A DNA stretch of 15,557 nucleotides from an uncultured Lachnospiraceae bacterium (GTDB taxonomy: Bacteria > Bacillota > Clostridia > Lachnospirales > Lachnospiraceae), in contig USDI01000033.1 in assembly GCA_900553305.1 (NCBI GenBank), positions 1 through 15,557 of the forward strand, read 5' to 3'. The position numbers and the translations under genes were made by a program. Below are positions 5,586 through 11,703 of this stretch, piece after piece; position 1 is the first letter of the stretch; each line of letters starts with the position of its first letter. The notes under the pieces are model-generated. The model was not told the origin of the DNA and ran no database searches. It was given only the letters and a program-made list of their open reading frames with translations.

Positions 5586-7755
5586 AAAGGAATTGAGGTC
5601 TTATTTTCATTCTTTTGTAGGACCGTTGTTTATTGGTGTGACGTTGTTTTTATTTGGTATTTATTTTACGGCGTATGATCTGTTTATGGGTTATCCCAAT
5701 ATTGGATATGCGCTGTCGGCAGTCATTTTCCTGTTCTTTTTCAGTGTCCCGGTGCTGTCCATGCGGATTCTCGCCGAGGAGCGGAAGCAGAAAACAGATC
5801 AGTTTTTGTTAACAGCACCGATCCGGGTTTCAGATATTGTGTTGGGTAAGTTTTATGCATTGTCCACATTGCTTTTTATTCCGGTTGCGATTATCGGTAT
5901 TTATCCTCTGGTTCTGAGTGCGTTTGGTGAGATTTCTTTAACGGAATCCTATCTGGCAGTCGGGGCATTTTTCCTTTACGGTCTTGCCTGTATTGCAATT
6001 GGAGAATTTGTATCCTCCATTACGGAAAGCCAGATGATCGCAGCAATTATTTCCTTCGGCATTCTGTTTGCAGGTTATGTAATGAATGCAATCTGCAACA
6101 TGATTTCCTCTACGGGAAACTGGCTGACAAAGCTTCTTTCAGCATTTGATATGTCGGGAAGATTTGATGAGCTCATGGACGGAAGTCTTTCGCTAGCAAG
6201 CTGTGTATACTTTTTAAGTGTCATTCTGATGTTCCTGATTTTTACGGAGCAGTCCATTCAGAAGCGGCGCTATCATGTTTCAAAAAAGAATTTCAGCCTC
6301 AGTGCCTACAGTTCTACCGTAATTGCCGGAAGCATTGCCGCTGTGGTGATCTTAAATCTGATTGTTGCAGAGCTTCCTGGCCGGTATACTGTTTTTGACC
6401 TGACTGCAAACAAGCTGTATTCGCTTACGGACGATACGAAGGAGCTGGTAAGTAATATTGGCGAAGATGTCACGATTTATGTCCTTGCCAATGAAAATCA
6501 GGCAGACAGCACGTTGGCAAACACTTTGGACAGCTACGAAGGATTAAGCTCCCATGTTAAGGTGACCTATGTGGATCCGGCGGTGAACCCGAAGTTTTAT
6601 ACGAAGTACACAGATGGAAGCATCAGCTCGAACAGCGTGATTGTGGAAAGCAGCAAGCGCAGCCGGGTTGTGGACTACAACGATCTTTATGTTACAGAGT
6701 TTGATTATTCCACATATTCCCAGAACGTGACCGGGTATGACGCAGAGGGACAGATTACCAGCGCGATTTCTTATGTGCTGTCAGAGGATATGCCTAAGCT
6801 TTATATGGTGACCGGACATGGCGAGCTCGAACTGGACGCTGCCTTTACGGACATCCTGCAAAAGGCGAACATCGATACGCAGACGATCAATCTGATGGAT
6901 TATGATGCAGTTCCGGAGGATGCGGTGGCTGTATTTGTGAATGAACCGACTGAGGATTTGTCTTCGGATGATGCACAGAAGATTTTGAATTATCTGAACA
7001 ACGGTGGTGATATTTTTATTAATACGGCCTATACCGGAAAGGATATGCCGAATCTGAATAAGCTGCTTGATTTCTACGGGGTGCAGGTTTCCAAAGGACT
7101 CATCATCGAGACGGCGTCAGACAGCTATTATCAGGATCCGTTTTATCTTCTTCCCTCGGTCGAATACGATACAGTCACATCGGATATTTATTCCGGTAAT
7201 TCCTATATTTTCGCACCGTATTGTCAGGGCTTAACCTTTACGGAAAAAGAGGATGTGGAAGTGACTCCGTTGCTTGCGTCATCAGAGGAGAGCTATGTGC
7301 GGGAGGATATCGAAAACAGTACCAGCTATGATAAACAGGAGGGTGATGTGGATGGACCATTCTACATCGGATTATCCTGTACAGCACAGATAACAGACGG
7401 AACCCCGGATGAACAGGAGACGGATGAGCTTAGTGAAACAGATGTGTCTTCGGGTGATGCAGCAGATAATGAGTCAGCTGCAATGATCTTTTCCTGTGAG
7501 AATCTGTTTACGCAGGAAGCCGATTCCATGGTTGCCGGAACGAACCAGAAGCTGTTCTCCGGAGTGCTGCAGGTATTCGGAACGGAAGAAGGAGAAAGCA
7601 GCAGTGTGGTTATCCCGGTAAAGAATTATGAGGTAGAATACCTCACGGTTCCCCAAAGCTGGATTTCAGTGCTGGCGCTGGTGACCGTTATTGTGATTCC
7701 GTTTGGATTCATTGTTATAGGCTTCGTGATCTGGTTCCGAAGGAGAAAGCTGTAA
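5569..7755 (+). CDS. Fused GldF-GldG-type ABC permease and auxiliary protein
   Basis: The start at 5569 follows GGAGGTGAGG and gives MLAIYKKELRSYF, a typical ABC-2 permease N-terminus; the frame extends 57 nt further up without a supporting site. Of 728 residues, ~1-235 form an ABC-2 membrane domain of about six segments, including the cytosolic EERKQKTDQFLLTAPIRVSD motif seen in GldF-like permeases. After KKNFS (~239) a new transmembrane segment (~248-269) opens a GldG-like part: DLTANKLYSLT at 277-287 and MVTGHGELEL around 413-422, characteristic of the ABC_transp_aux/IFT52-like extracytoplasmic domain. A C-terminal anchor (~699-722) ends FRRRKL. Near residues 610-645 there is an acidic Ser/Asp/Glu-rich insert. 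Two proteins that are separate in gliding Bacteroidetes are thus one chain here. In non-gliding Firmicutes the role of such systems is unknown, so a gliding function should not be assumed. Confidence 0.9.
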   Translation: MLAIYKKELRSYFHSFVGPLFIGVTLFLFGIYFTAYDLFMGYPNIGYALSAVIFLFFFSVPVLSMRILAEERKQKTDQFLLTAPIRVSDIVLGKFYALSTLLFIPVAIIGIYPLVLSAFGEISLTESYLAVGAFFLYGLACIAIGEFVSSITESQMIAAIISFGILFAGYVMNAICNMISSTGNWLTKLLSAFDMSGRFDELMDGSLSLASCVYFLSVILMFLIFTEQSIQKRRYHVSKKNFSLSAYSSTVIAGSIAAVVILNLIVAELPGRYTVFDLTANKLYSLTDDTKELVSNIGEDVTIYVLANENQADSTLANTLDSYEGLSSHVKVTYVDPAVNPKFYTKYTDGSISSNSVIVESSKRSRVVDYNDLYVTEFDYSTYSQNVTGYDAEGQITSAISYVLSEDMPKLYMVTGHGELELDAAFTDILQKANIDTQTINLMDYDAVPEDAVAVFVNEPTEDLSSDDAQKILNYLNNGGDIFINTAYTGKDMPNLNKLLDFYGVQVSKGLIIETASDSYYQDPFYLLPSVEYDTVTSDIYSGNSYIFAPYCQGLTFTEKEDVEVTPLLASSEESYVREDIENSTSYDKQEGDVDGPFYIGLSCTAQITDGTPDEQETDELSETDVSSGDAADNESAAMIFSCENLFTQEADSMVAGTNQKLFSGVLQVFGTEEGESSSVVIPVKNYEVEYLTVPQSWISVLALVTVIVIPFGFIVIGFVIWFRRRKL

Positions 7756-7773
7756 GAAAGCAGGTGACCGAGA

Positions 7774-8472
7774 ATGAACAGGAAAAGTAAGAGAAACTTA
7801 ATTGTGCTGCTGATACTCATTGTGGTGCTGCTGGTGATCTTCCTCTTCCTTAAAAAGAATGAGGATGCAGATTTCATGCAGGAAGAGGCCGGCACCACAG
7901 AGGAAAGTGTGCCGGTGGTCAGTATCAATAAAGAGGAAGTAACGGATATGGAGTTTATCCGCAGCGATGGTGGCTCATTTACCCTGCATAGGCAGGAGGA
8001 TACCTGGAATTATCTGGAAGAGGCTGTCATAGATACGAGCGAAGCCACCGCCGGAAAGATCACTGAGGCTGCAGCTGAAGATGACACCGAAGATACCACG
8101 GAGGACACTGCCCAGGGTGCAGACGGGGAAAATGCAGAAACCATCAGACAGGTTAATCAGGATACGGTATCTGCGTACCTGGACGATATCTGTGCATTTA
8201 CGGCAAAGCAGGAAATTACCGATGTGACGGATTATTCGGATTATGGAATCAGTGACGAATCCGATACTGTCACCTTACAGCTTGCCAATGATCTGTATGT
8301 ATTCCGGATCGGAGATTACAATTCCCTCGCAGGCGGATATTATCTTACGGTCAATGACGGCAGCAGTGTTTACCTGATTGACAGCAGTACCTATTATCTG
8401 CTGCATAAGGATTCTTCCTATTTTGAAGCGGCGGATGAGGAAGAGAGCACGGAAGCCACAGATCAGGAATAA
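7774..8472 (+). CDS. DUF4340-like membrane-anchored protein
   Basis: Third gene of the ABC operon, 18 nt after the permease, with AGGTGA as a plausible ribosome binding site before ATG 7774. The 232-residue product starts with a basic stretch and one transmembrane segment (~9-27), so most of it lies outside the membrane. After an acidic linker comes V-V-S-I-N-K-E-E-V-T-D-M-E-F, then SGG-like strands and a C-terminal region ending in VNDGSSVYLIDSSTYYLL, a pattern I recognise from DUF4340 proteins, which typically sit next to GldG-like genes. A Thr/Glu/Asp-rich stretch around residues 86-125 splits the domain and contains a 12-bp coding repeat. The natural proposal is an extracytoplasmic partner of the fused permease; no enzymatic motif is visible. 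DUF4340 assignment is from memory of the family. Confidence 0.75.
   Translation: MNRKSKRNLIVLLILIVVLLVIFLFLKKNEDADFMQEEAGTTEESVPVVSINKEEVTDMEFIRSDGGSFTLHRQEDTWNYLEEAVIDTSEATAGKITEAAAEDDTEDTTEDTAQGADGENAETIRQVNQDTVSAYLDDICAFTAKQEITDVTDYSDYGISDESDTVTLQLANDLYVFRIGDYNSLAGGYYLTVNDGSSVYLIDSSTYYLLHKDSSYFEAADEEESTEATDQE
8077..8112 (+). repeat. 12-bp coding tandem repeat in the DUF4340-like gene
   Basis: Three adjacent 12-bp units encode E-D-D-T, E-D-T-T and E-D-T-A within the acidic linker. The nucleotide copies are diverged but in register. Confidence 0.5.
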
Positions 8473-8494
8473 CTCAGATCAGGAATAACTCAGA
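8459..8494. repeat. 16-bp tandem duplication across two convergent stop codons
   Basis: CAGATCAGGAATAACT occurs at 8459-8474 and 8475-8490 without a mismatch, followed by CAGA of a third copy. The first copy holds the TAA of the DUF4340-like gene (8470-8472); the second holds the TGA of the histidine kinase on the other strand (8481-8479). No hairpin terminator is seen in the 6 bp between the two genes. Confidence 0.9.
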
Positions 8495-9612
8495 GCGGGA
8501 AGCTCTACTGCGATGGTGGTGCCCTGCTTTGAGCTTTCCGCTACCCGGACGGAACCGCCATGGAGGTCTGCGATTTCCCATACCAGAGAAAGCCCCAGCC
8601 CTGCACCGCCGTATTCCCGGCTGCGGGATTTGTCTACCCGGAAAAAGGGCTGGAAGATACTCCGCTGAAACTCTGCAGGGATACCGCATCCGGTGTCTGT
8701 CACATAAATGTGGATATTCGTATCCTCCCGGGTTACACAAACCCGGACGGAACCGTTTGTGCGGTTGTACTTGATGGCATTTTCTGTCAGGTTAAAGAGC
8801 AGCCGGTAGATTAAGGCATCGCTGCCAGTCATGACACCATCGCCATCCTGCTCCAGCGTGATGCCGCGCTTCTCCGCCAATGGAGCAAGATCTGTAAAGA
8901 TTTCCTCAATCATTGGAGCAAGATGGATCTGATCATTACGTGCCACCTGTTGAAGACCGCTCATTTCCAAAAGTGTCTTTGACATCTGGGTCAGACGTTC
9001 CGTCTGTTCTCCCAAAAGCCGGAGAAATTCTGCTGTTTCCGCATTGATATCGGGATGCTCTGCGGAAAACAGCTCCAGCTGGGCCTGCATGAGCGCAAGG
9101 GGGGTACACAGCTCATGGGCAGCATTACCGGTAAACTGCCGCTGGGCTGCAAAGGCCTGATTCAGCCGGTCCAGCATCTGATTAAAGGAATGACTCAGCC
9201 GGTAAAACTCCGGCAGAAGCTTTTCGTTCATTTTCATGTCTGTAAGATTGTTGATCTGTACCTTTTCTACCTGCGCAGAAAAGCTGCGTAAGGGCTTTAA
9301 GGCATGTCCACTGACAAAGTAGGCCAGAATTCCGCTCAGTACGATCACGATAGCTGTAATATACCAGTTGGTTATACAGAAGCTTTCCTGAGCGCCATAG
9401 ATGATGATGGTGAGATCCTGATCCTGATCTACCGTTTCAGGATCGAAAAAGTCTGTCTCTCCCCCCGGGGTTAAGTCCTGAAGGGATTCACCGATGGAAT
9501 CCATATAATGGATGCCTGACCTGCACAGCAGAAGCTCCATGGAAACACAGGCAATACCAATGAGCAGAACGGTCATGAGTGTGATACGCCATTGCAGGGA
9601 TAATTTTTTCAT
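8479..9612 (-). CDS. Sensor histidine kinase (HAMP-HisKA-HATPase)
   Basis: This 377-residue membrane kinase is the partner of the response regulator encoded just before it. A transmembrane segment (~10-30), a short extracytoplasmic loop of roughly 50 residues and a second segment (~83-103) are followed by HAMP, then the H-box AAHELCTPLAL with phospho-acceptor H166, the N-box NLTENAIKYN, the G1 box DTGCGIP, the F-box IFQPFFRVDKS and the G2 box GGAGLGLSLV. All catalytic elements are intact. The H-box has Cys at 169 where HELRTPL is usual. The small sensor loop suggests sensing within or at the membrane; the signal is unknown. GGAGGTGAT lies 5 nt before the ATG, and the start overlaps the regulator's stop as ATGA, indicating coupled translation. 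It ends 6 bp from the convergent DUF4340-like gene. Confidence 0.95.
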   Translation of the reverse strand: MKKLSLQWRITLMTVLLIGIACVSMELLLCRSGIHYMDSIGESLQDLTPGGETDFFDPETVDQDQDLTIIIYGAQESFCITNWYITAIVIVLSGILAYFVSGHALKPLRSFSAQVEKVQINNLTDMKMNEKLLPEFYRLSHSFNQMLDRLNQAFAAQRQFTGNAAHELCTPLALMQAQLELFSAEHPDINAETAEFLRLLGEQTERLTQMSKTLLEMSGLQQVARNDQIHLAPMIEEIFTDLAPLAEKRGITLEQDGDGVMTGSDALIYRLLFNLTENAIKYNRTNGSVRVCVTREDTNIHIYVTDTGCGIPAEFQRSIFQPFFRVDKSRSREYGGAGLGLSLVWEIADLHGGSVRVAESSKQGTTIAVELPALSYS

Positions 9613-10286
9613 ATGGTATCACCTCCAATCAGATAGCCTTCTCCGATGCGGTTACGGATGGGATCATAGCCCAATCCGGAGCGTAGCTTTTTGCGCAGGG
9701 AAGAGATATGCACCCGGATGGAGTTACTGAAATTGTCTACACTGTTGTCCCAGACATGCTCCATCAGCTCCTCCTGACTTACCGGACGTCCCTGATGTAC
9801 CATCAGGTATTCCAGAATGCCGGTTTCCTTACGTGTAAGAGACAGGCTCTGTCCCTTTACGCTGGCAGCTCTTGTACGTGTATCGAAGGTCAGAGCTCCA
9901 CAGGTAAGAAGTACATCCTGCTGGGTGAACTGCCGCAGGGTCAGGCTGCGGATCCGCGCTTCCAGTTCTGCCAGATGAAAGGGCTTGGCCAGATAGTCGT
10001 TGGCTCCGGCATCCAGTCCGGCCACCTTATCCTCCACTCCACTCCGGGCAGAGAGGATCAGAACCCGCGTTTCGTGGTCAGTCTGCCGTAAAGTACGCAG
10101 TACCGTCATGCCATCTTTGCCGGGCAGGTTCAGATCAAGCAGTACCAGATCATAGTGTTCCGTATATAACAGCTCCAGTGCTTCTTCTCCATCGTGACAG
10201 AAGTCTACGCTATAGGCAAGACGGCGCAGGTCACGGACAATGGTTTCGCACAGGGCACGTTCATCTTCAATTACTAACAGGTGCAT
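9609..10286 (-). CDS. OmpR/PhoB-family response regulator
   Basis: A 225-residue two-domain regulator. The receiver domain (~1-115) has the acidic pair E7/D8, phospho-acceptor D51 in LVLLDLNLPG, S79 at the Thr/Ser switch position and K101 in AKPF. The winged-helix DNA-binding domain (~130-222) shows LTRKETGILEYLM, the recognition helix region SNSIRVHISSLRKKL and the final hairpin RNRIGEGYLI, typical of the OmpR/PhoB class that binds direct repeats as a dimer. GGAGG sits about 9 nt before the ATG. It is first in a two-gene operon with the kinase and is transcribed away from the TlpA-like lipoprotein gene, which makes that gene and its own promoter the first target candidates. Exact regulon unknown. 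Confidence 0.95.
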   Translation of the reverse strand: MHLLVIEDERALCETIVRDLRRLAYSVDFCHDGEEALELLYTEHYDLVLLDLNLPGKDGMTVLRTLRQTDHETRVLILSARSGVEDKVAGLDAGANDYLAKPFHLAELEARIRSLTLRQFTQQDVLLTCGALTFDTRTRAASVKGQSLSLTRKETGILEYLMVHQGRPVSQEELMEHVWDNSVDNFSNSIRVHISSLRKKLRSGLGYDPIRNRIGEGYLIGGDTI

Positions 10287-10353
10287 GAAAGAAGTCCTCC
10301 TTTTTATAGGATAAGAATCCTGTGATTCGAATCTGATAGAACAGTTCAGTTAC

Positions 10354-10362
10354 ATTATATCA
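10354..10362 (-). promoter_or_regulatory. Extended -10 promoter of the two-component operon
   Basis: On the minus strand TGATATAAT (10362-10354) is a consensus extended -10 element (TGn before TATAAT). No good -35 lies 16-18 bp upstream, which fits an extended -10 promoter or one needing an activator. The predicted leader is ~60 nt. Confidence 0.6.
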
Positions 10363-10381
10363 AAGATAAATAAATTCCGCG

Positions 10382-10411
10382 TTAAATTTCTATTCTTAAC
10401 AGAAACTTTAA
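10382..10411. promoter_or_regulatory. TTAA-containing repeats between the divergent promoters
   Basis: TTAA occurs at 10382-10385, 10396-10399 and 10408-10411, in the contexts TTAAATTTC, TTAACAGAAAC and TTAATTTCC; GTTAA (10381) and TTAAC (10396) also form an inverted pair. Spacing of 12-14 bp is close to one helical turn, as expected for an OmpR-type regulator. In this AT-rich DNA chance is a real alternative. Confidence 0.3.
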
Positions 10412-10419
10412 TTTCCATA

Positions 10420-10428
10420 TGCTATACT
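10420..10428 (+). promoter_or_regulatory. Extended -10 promoter of the TlpA-like gene
   Basis: TGCTATACT (10420-10428) is an extended -10 box (TGn-TATACT). The expected -35 position reads CAGAAA, a poor match. The start site would be near 10435, leaving a leader of about 120 nt. Confidence 0.5.
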
Positions 10429-10484
10429 GGGGTCATACCTGCAGCAGAAGGTGTAAGATAACAATGAACCTATGCCGGCAGGAT

Positions 10485-10516
10485 GGATCATTCCTTACAG
10501 ACAGTAAGGGGGATCC
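10485..10516 (+). promoter_or_regulatory. Stem-loop in the leader of the TlpA-like gene
   Basis: GGATC (10485-10489) pairs with GATCC (10512-10516) and CCTTAC (10493-10498) with GTAAGG (10504-10509) around the loop AGACA, with a small internal loop between the stems. No T-run follows, so it is not a simple terminator. It may protect the 5' end or act as a regulatory RNA structure. The only Shine-Dalgarno-like sequence, AAAGGA (10538-10543), is 12 nt from the start codon, rather far. Confidence 0.5.
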
Positions 10517-10555
10517 GCCATAAATATATTGTAGTAGAAAGGATAAGAATAACAC

Positions 10556-11617
10556 ATGAAAAAAAGAAATTTAGCCGGCAGACTGCTGGCAATACTACTT
10601 GCTGCTTTGCTGGTGCCGGCTATGACAGCCTGCAGTGCAAAGGATGGAGATCAGATGACAGAGCAGACAGAACAGACAGAGCAGAGTGAAACCGGCTCTG
10701 TCACGAGTGACGAACCGCAAAACGAAGAGGAAGCGCTTGCCCTGTACAGGGAACTGATGGAGCAGGAGAACAAAATCCTCTCAGAGAATACAGATCTCTG
10801 GGAAAAGGTGTATCTGGAGGCTGACAAGGGAATGGCCATGCTTGAGGATGGGAAAAACTACGGTGAATTTCTGCTTAAGACCATTGAAGCAGCGAAGGAT
10901 CAGTTTACAGAGGAGGAGCTGAAGACGCTTCAGAGTGAGGCGGAGAAGATCAGTGAGCTTGAAAGCAGACTGACGATGCTGGAGGAAAAATACCCGGAGG
11001 TTGCCCAGAAATATCTGGATAGCGCAATGAATATGGAGGCAGACAGCGATGATGCGGACGGCGGAATGAGTATGCCGGCAGACAGTAATGGAGACGGCAA
11101 TGACAGCAGTGACAATATCACGGAGACGACATCTGATGACAGCAATGCGCAGAAGTTCCCTGGCTTTGAGGGAAAGGATCTGGACGGAAATGAAGTAAAG
11201 AGCAGTGAGCTGTTTGCAGGTAATGCCGTTACGGTTGTGAATTTCTGGTTTACCACCTGTGGTCCCTGTGTGGGTGAGCTTTCAGAGCTGGATGCACTGA
11301 ATAAGGAGCTTGAAGGAAAAGGAGGAGCGCTGATCGGCGTGAATGCCTTTACACTGGACGGTAATGAGAATGAAATCGCAGAAGCAAAGGATGTGCTGTC
11401 AAAGAATGGTGCAGCTTATCAGAACGTGTACTTTGCGTCTGACAGCGAGGCAGGAAAATTTACAATGAATATTTATGCCTATCCGACTACGTATGTGGTT
11501 GACCGCAACGGCAACCTGGTAGGTGATCCTATCGTAGGAGCCATCACGGAAAAGAAGCAGAAGAAGATGCTTGAGGATCTGATTGATCAGGCACTTGCAG
11601 CCGATCAGCAACAATAG
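10556..11617 (+). CDS. TlpA-like thioredoxin-fold lipoprotein
   Basis: A 353-residue exported lipoprotein. The N-terminus is basic with a hydrophobic stretch and the lipobox-like PAMTAC, so Cys26 is the likely lipidation site. Residues ~30-45 are a TEQ-repeat linker, ~48-160 are strongly helical and charged (coiled-coil likely), ~165-195 are Asp/Ser-rich, and ~200-350 are a thioredoxin/AhpC-TSA fold. The active site reads W-F-T-T-C-G-P-C with cysteines 235 and 238, and cis-Pro lies in AYPTTYVVD. Such proteins reduce or exchange disulfides outside the membrane using electrons from CcdA-type membrane partners, none of which is encoded in this window. The long helical N-terminal region is not part of the ordinary TlpA fold. 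It diverges from the two-component operon. No terminator follows; the next promoter begins right after its stop. Confidence 0.9.
   Translation: MKKRNLAGRLLAILLAALLVPAMTACSAKDGDQMTEQTEQTEQSETGSVTSDEPQNEEEALALYRELMEQENKILSENTDLWEKVYLEADKGMAMLEDGKNYGEFLLKTIEAAKDQFTEEELKTLQSEAEKISELESRLTMLEEKYPEVAQKYLDSAMNMEADSDDADGGMSMPADSNGDGNDSSDNITETTSDDSNAQKFPGFEGKDLDGNEVKSSELFAGNAVTVVNFWFTTCGPCVGELSELDALNKELEGKGGALIGVNAFTLDGNENEIAEAKDVLSKNGAAYQNVYFASDSEAGKFTMNIYAYPTTYVVDRNGNLVGDPIVGAITEKKQKKMLEDLIDQALAADQQQ
10658..10684 (+). repeat. 9-bp coding tandem repeat in the TlpA-like linker
   Basis: ACAGAGCAG, ACAGAACAG and ACAGAGCAG follow one another and encode T-E-Q three times, just after the lipidation site. 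Confidence 0.7.
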
Positions 11618-11647
11618 TTGATAGAGCCTTACCTTTCGTGCTAAAAT
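11618..11647 (+). promoter_or_regulatory. Promoter of the RsmH-like gene
   Basis: TTGATA (11618-11623) directly abuts the TAG of the preceding gene; after 18 bp comes TAAAAT (11642-11647), itself preceded by TGC, an extended -10. Downstream, CGGTT (11653-11657) and AACCG (11666-11670) form a short dyad near the predicted start site. Confidence 0.6.
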
Positions 11648-11703
11648 AGTAACGGTTCAGAGAGTAACCGCAAGCTGCAGATTGCACGGAAACAGAGGTC
11701 AAA

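Noticed and set aside
10485..10516. Terminator or known riboswitch in the thioredoxin leader
   Set aside because: No T-run follows the stem and I could match no known riboswitch core.
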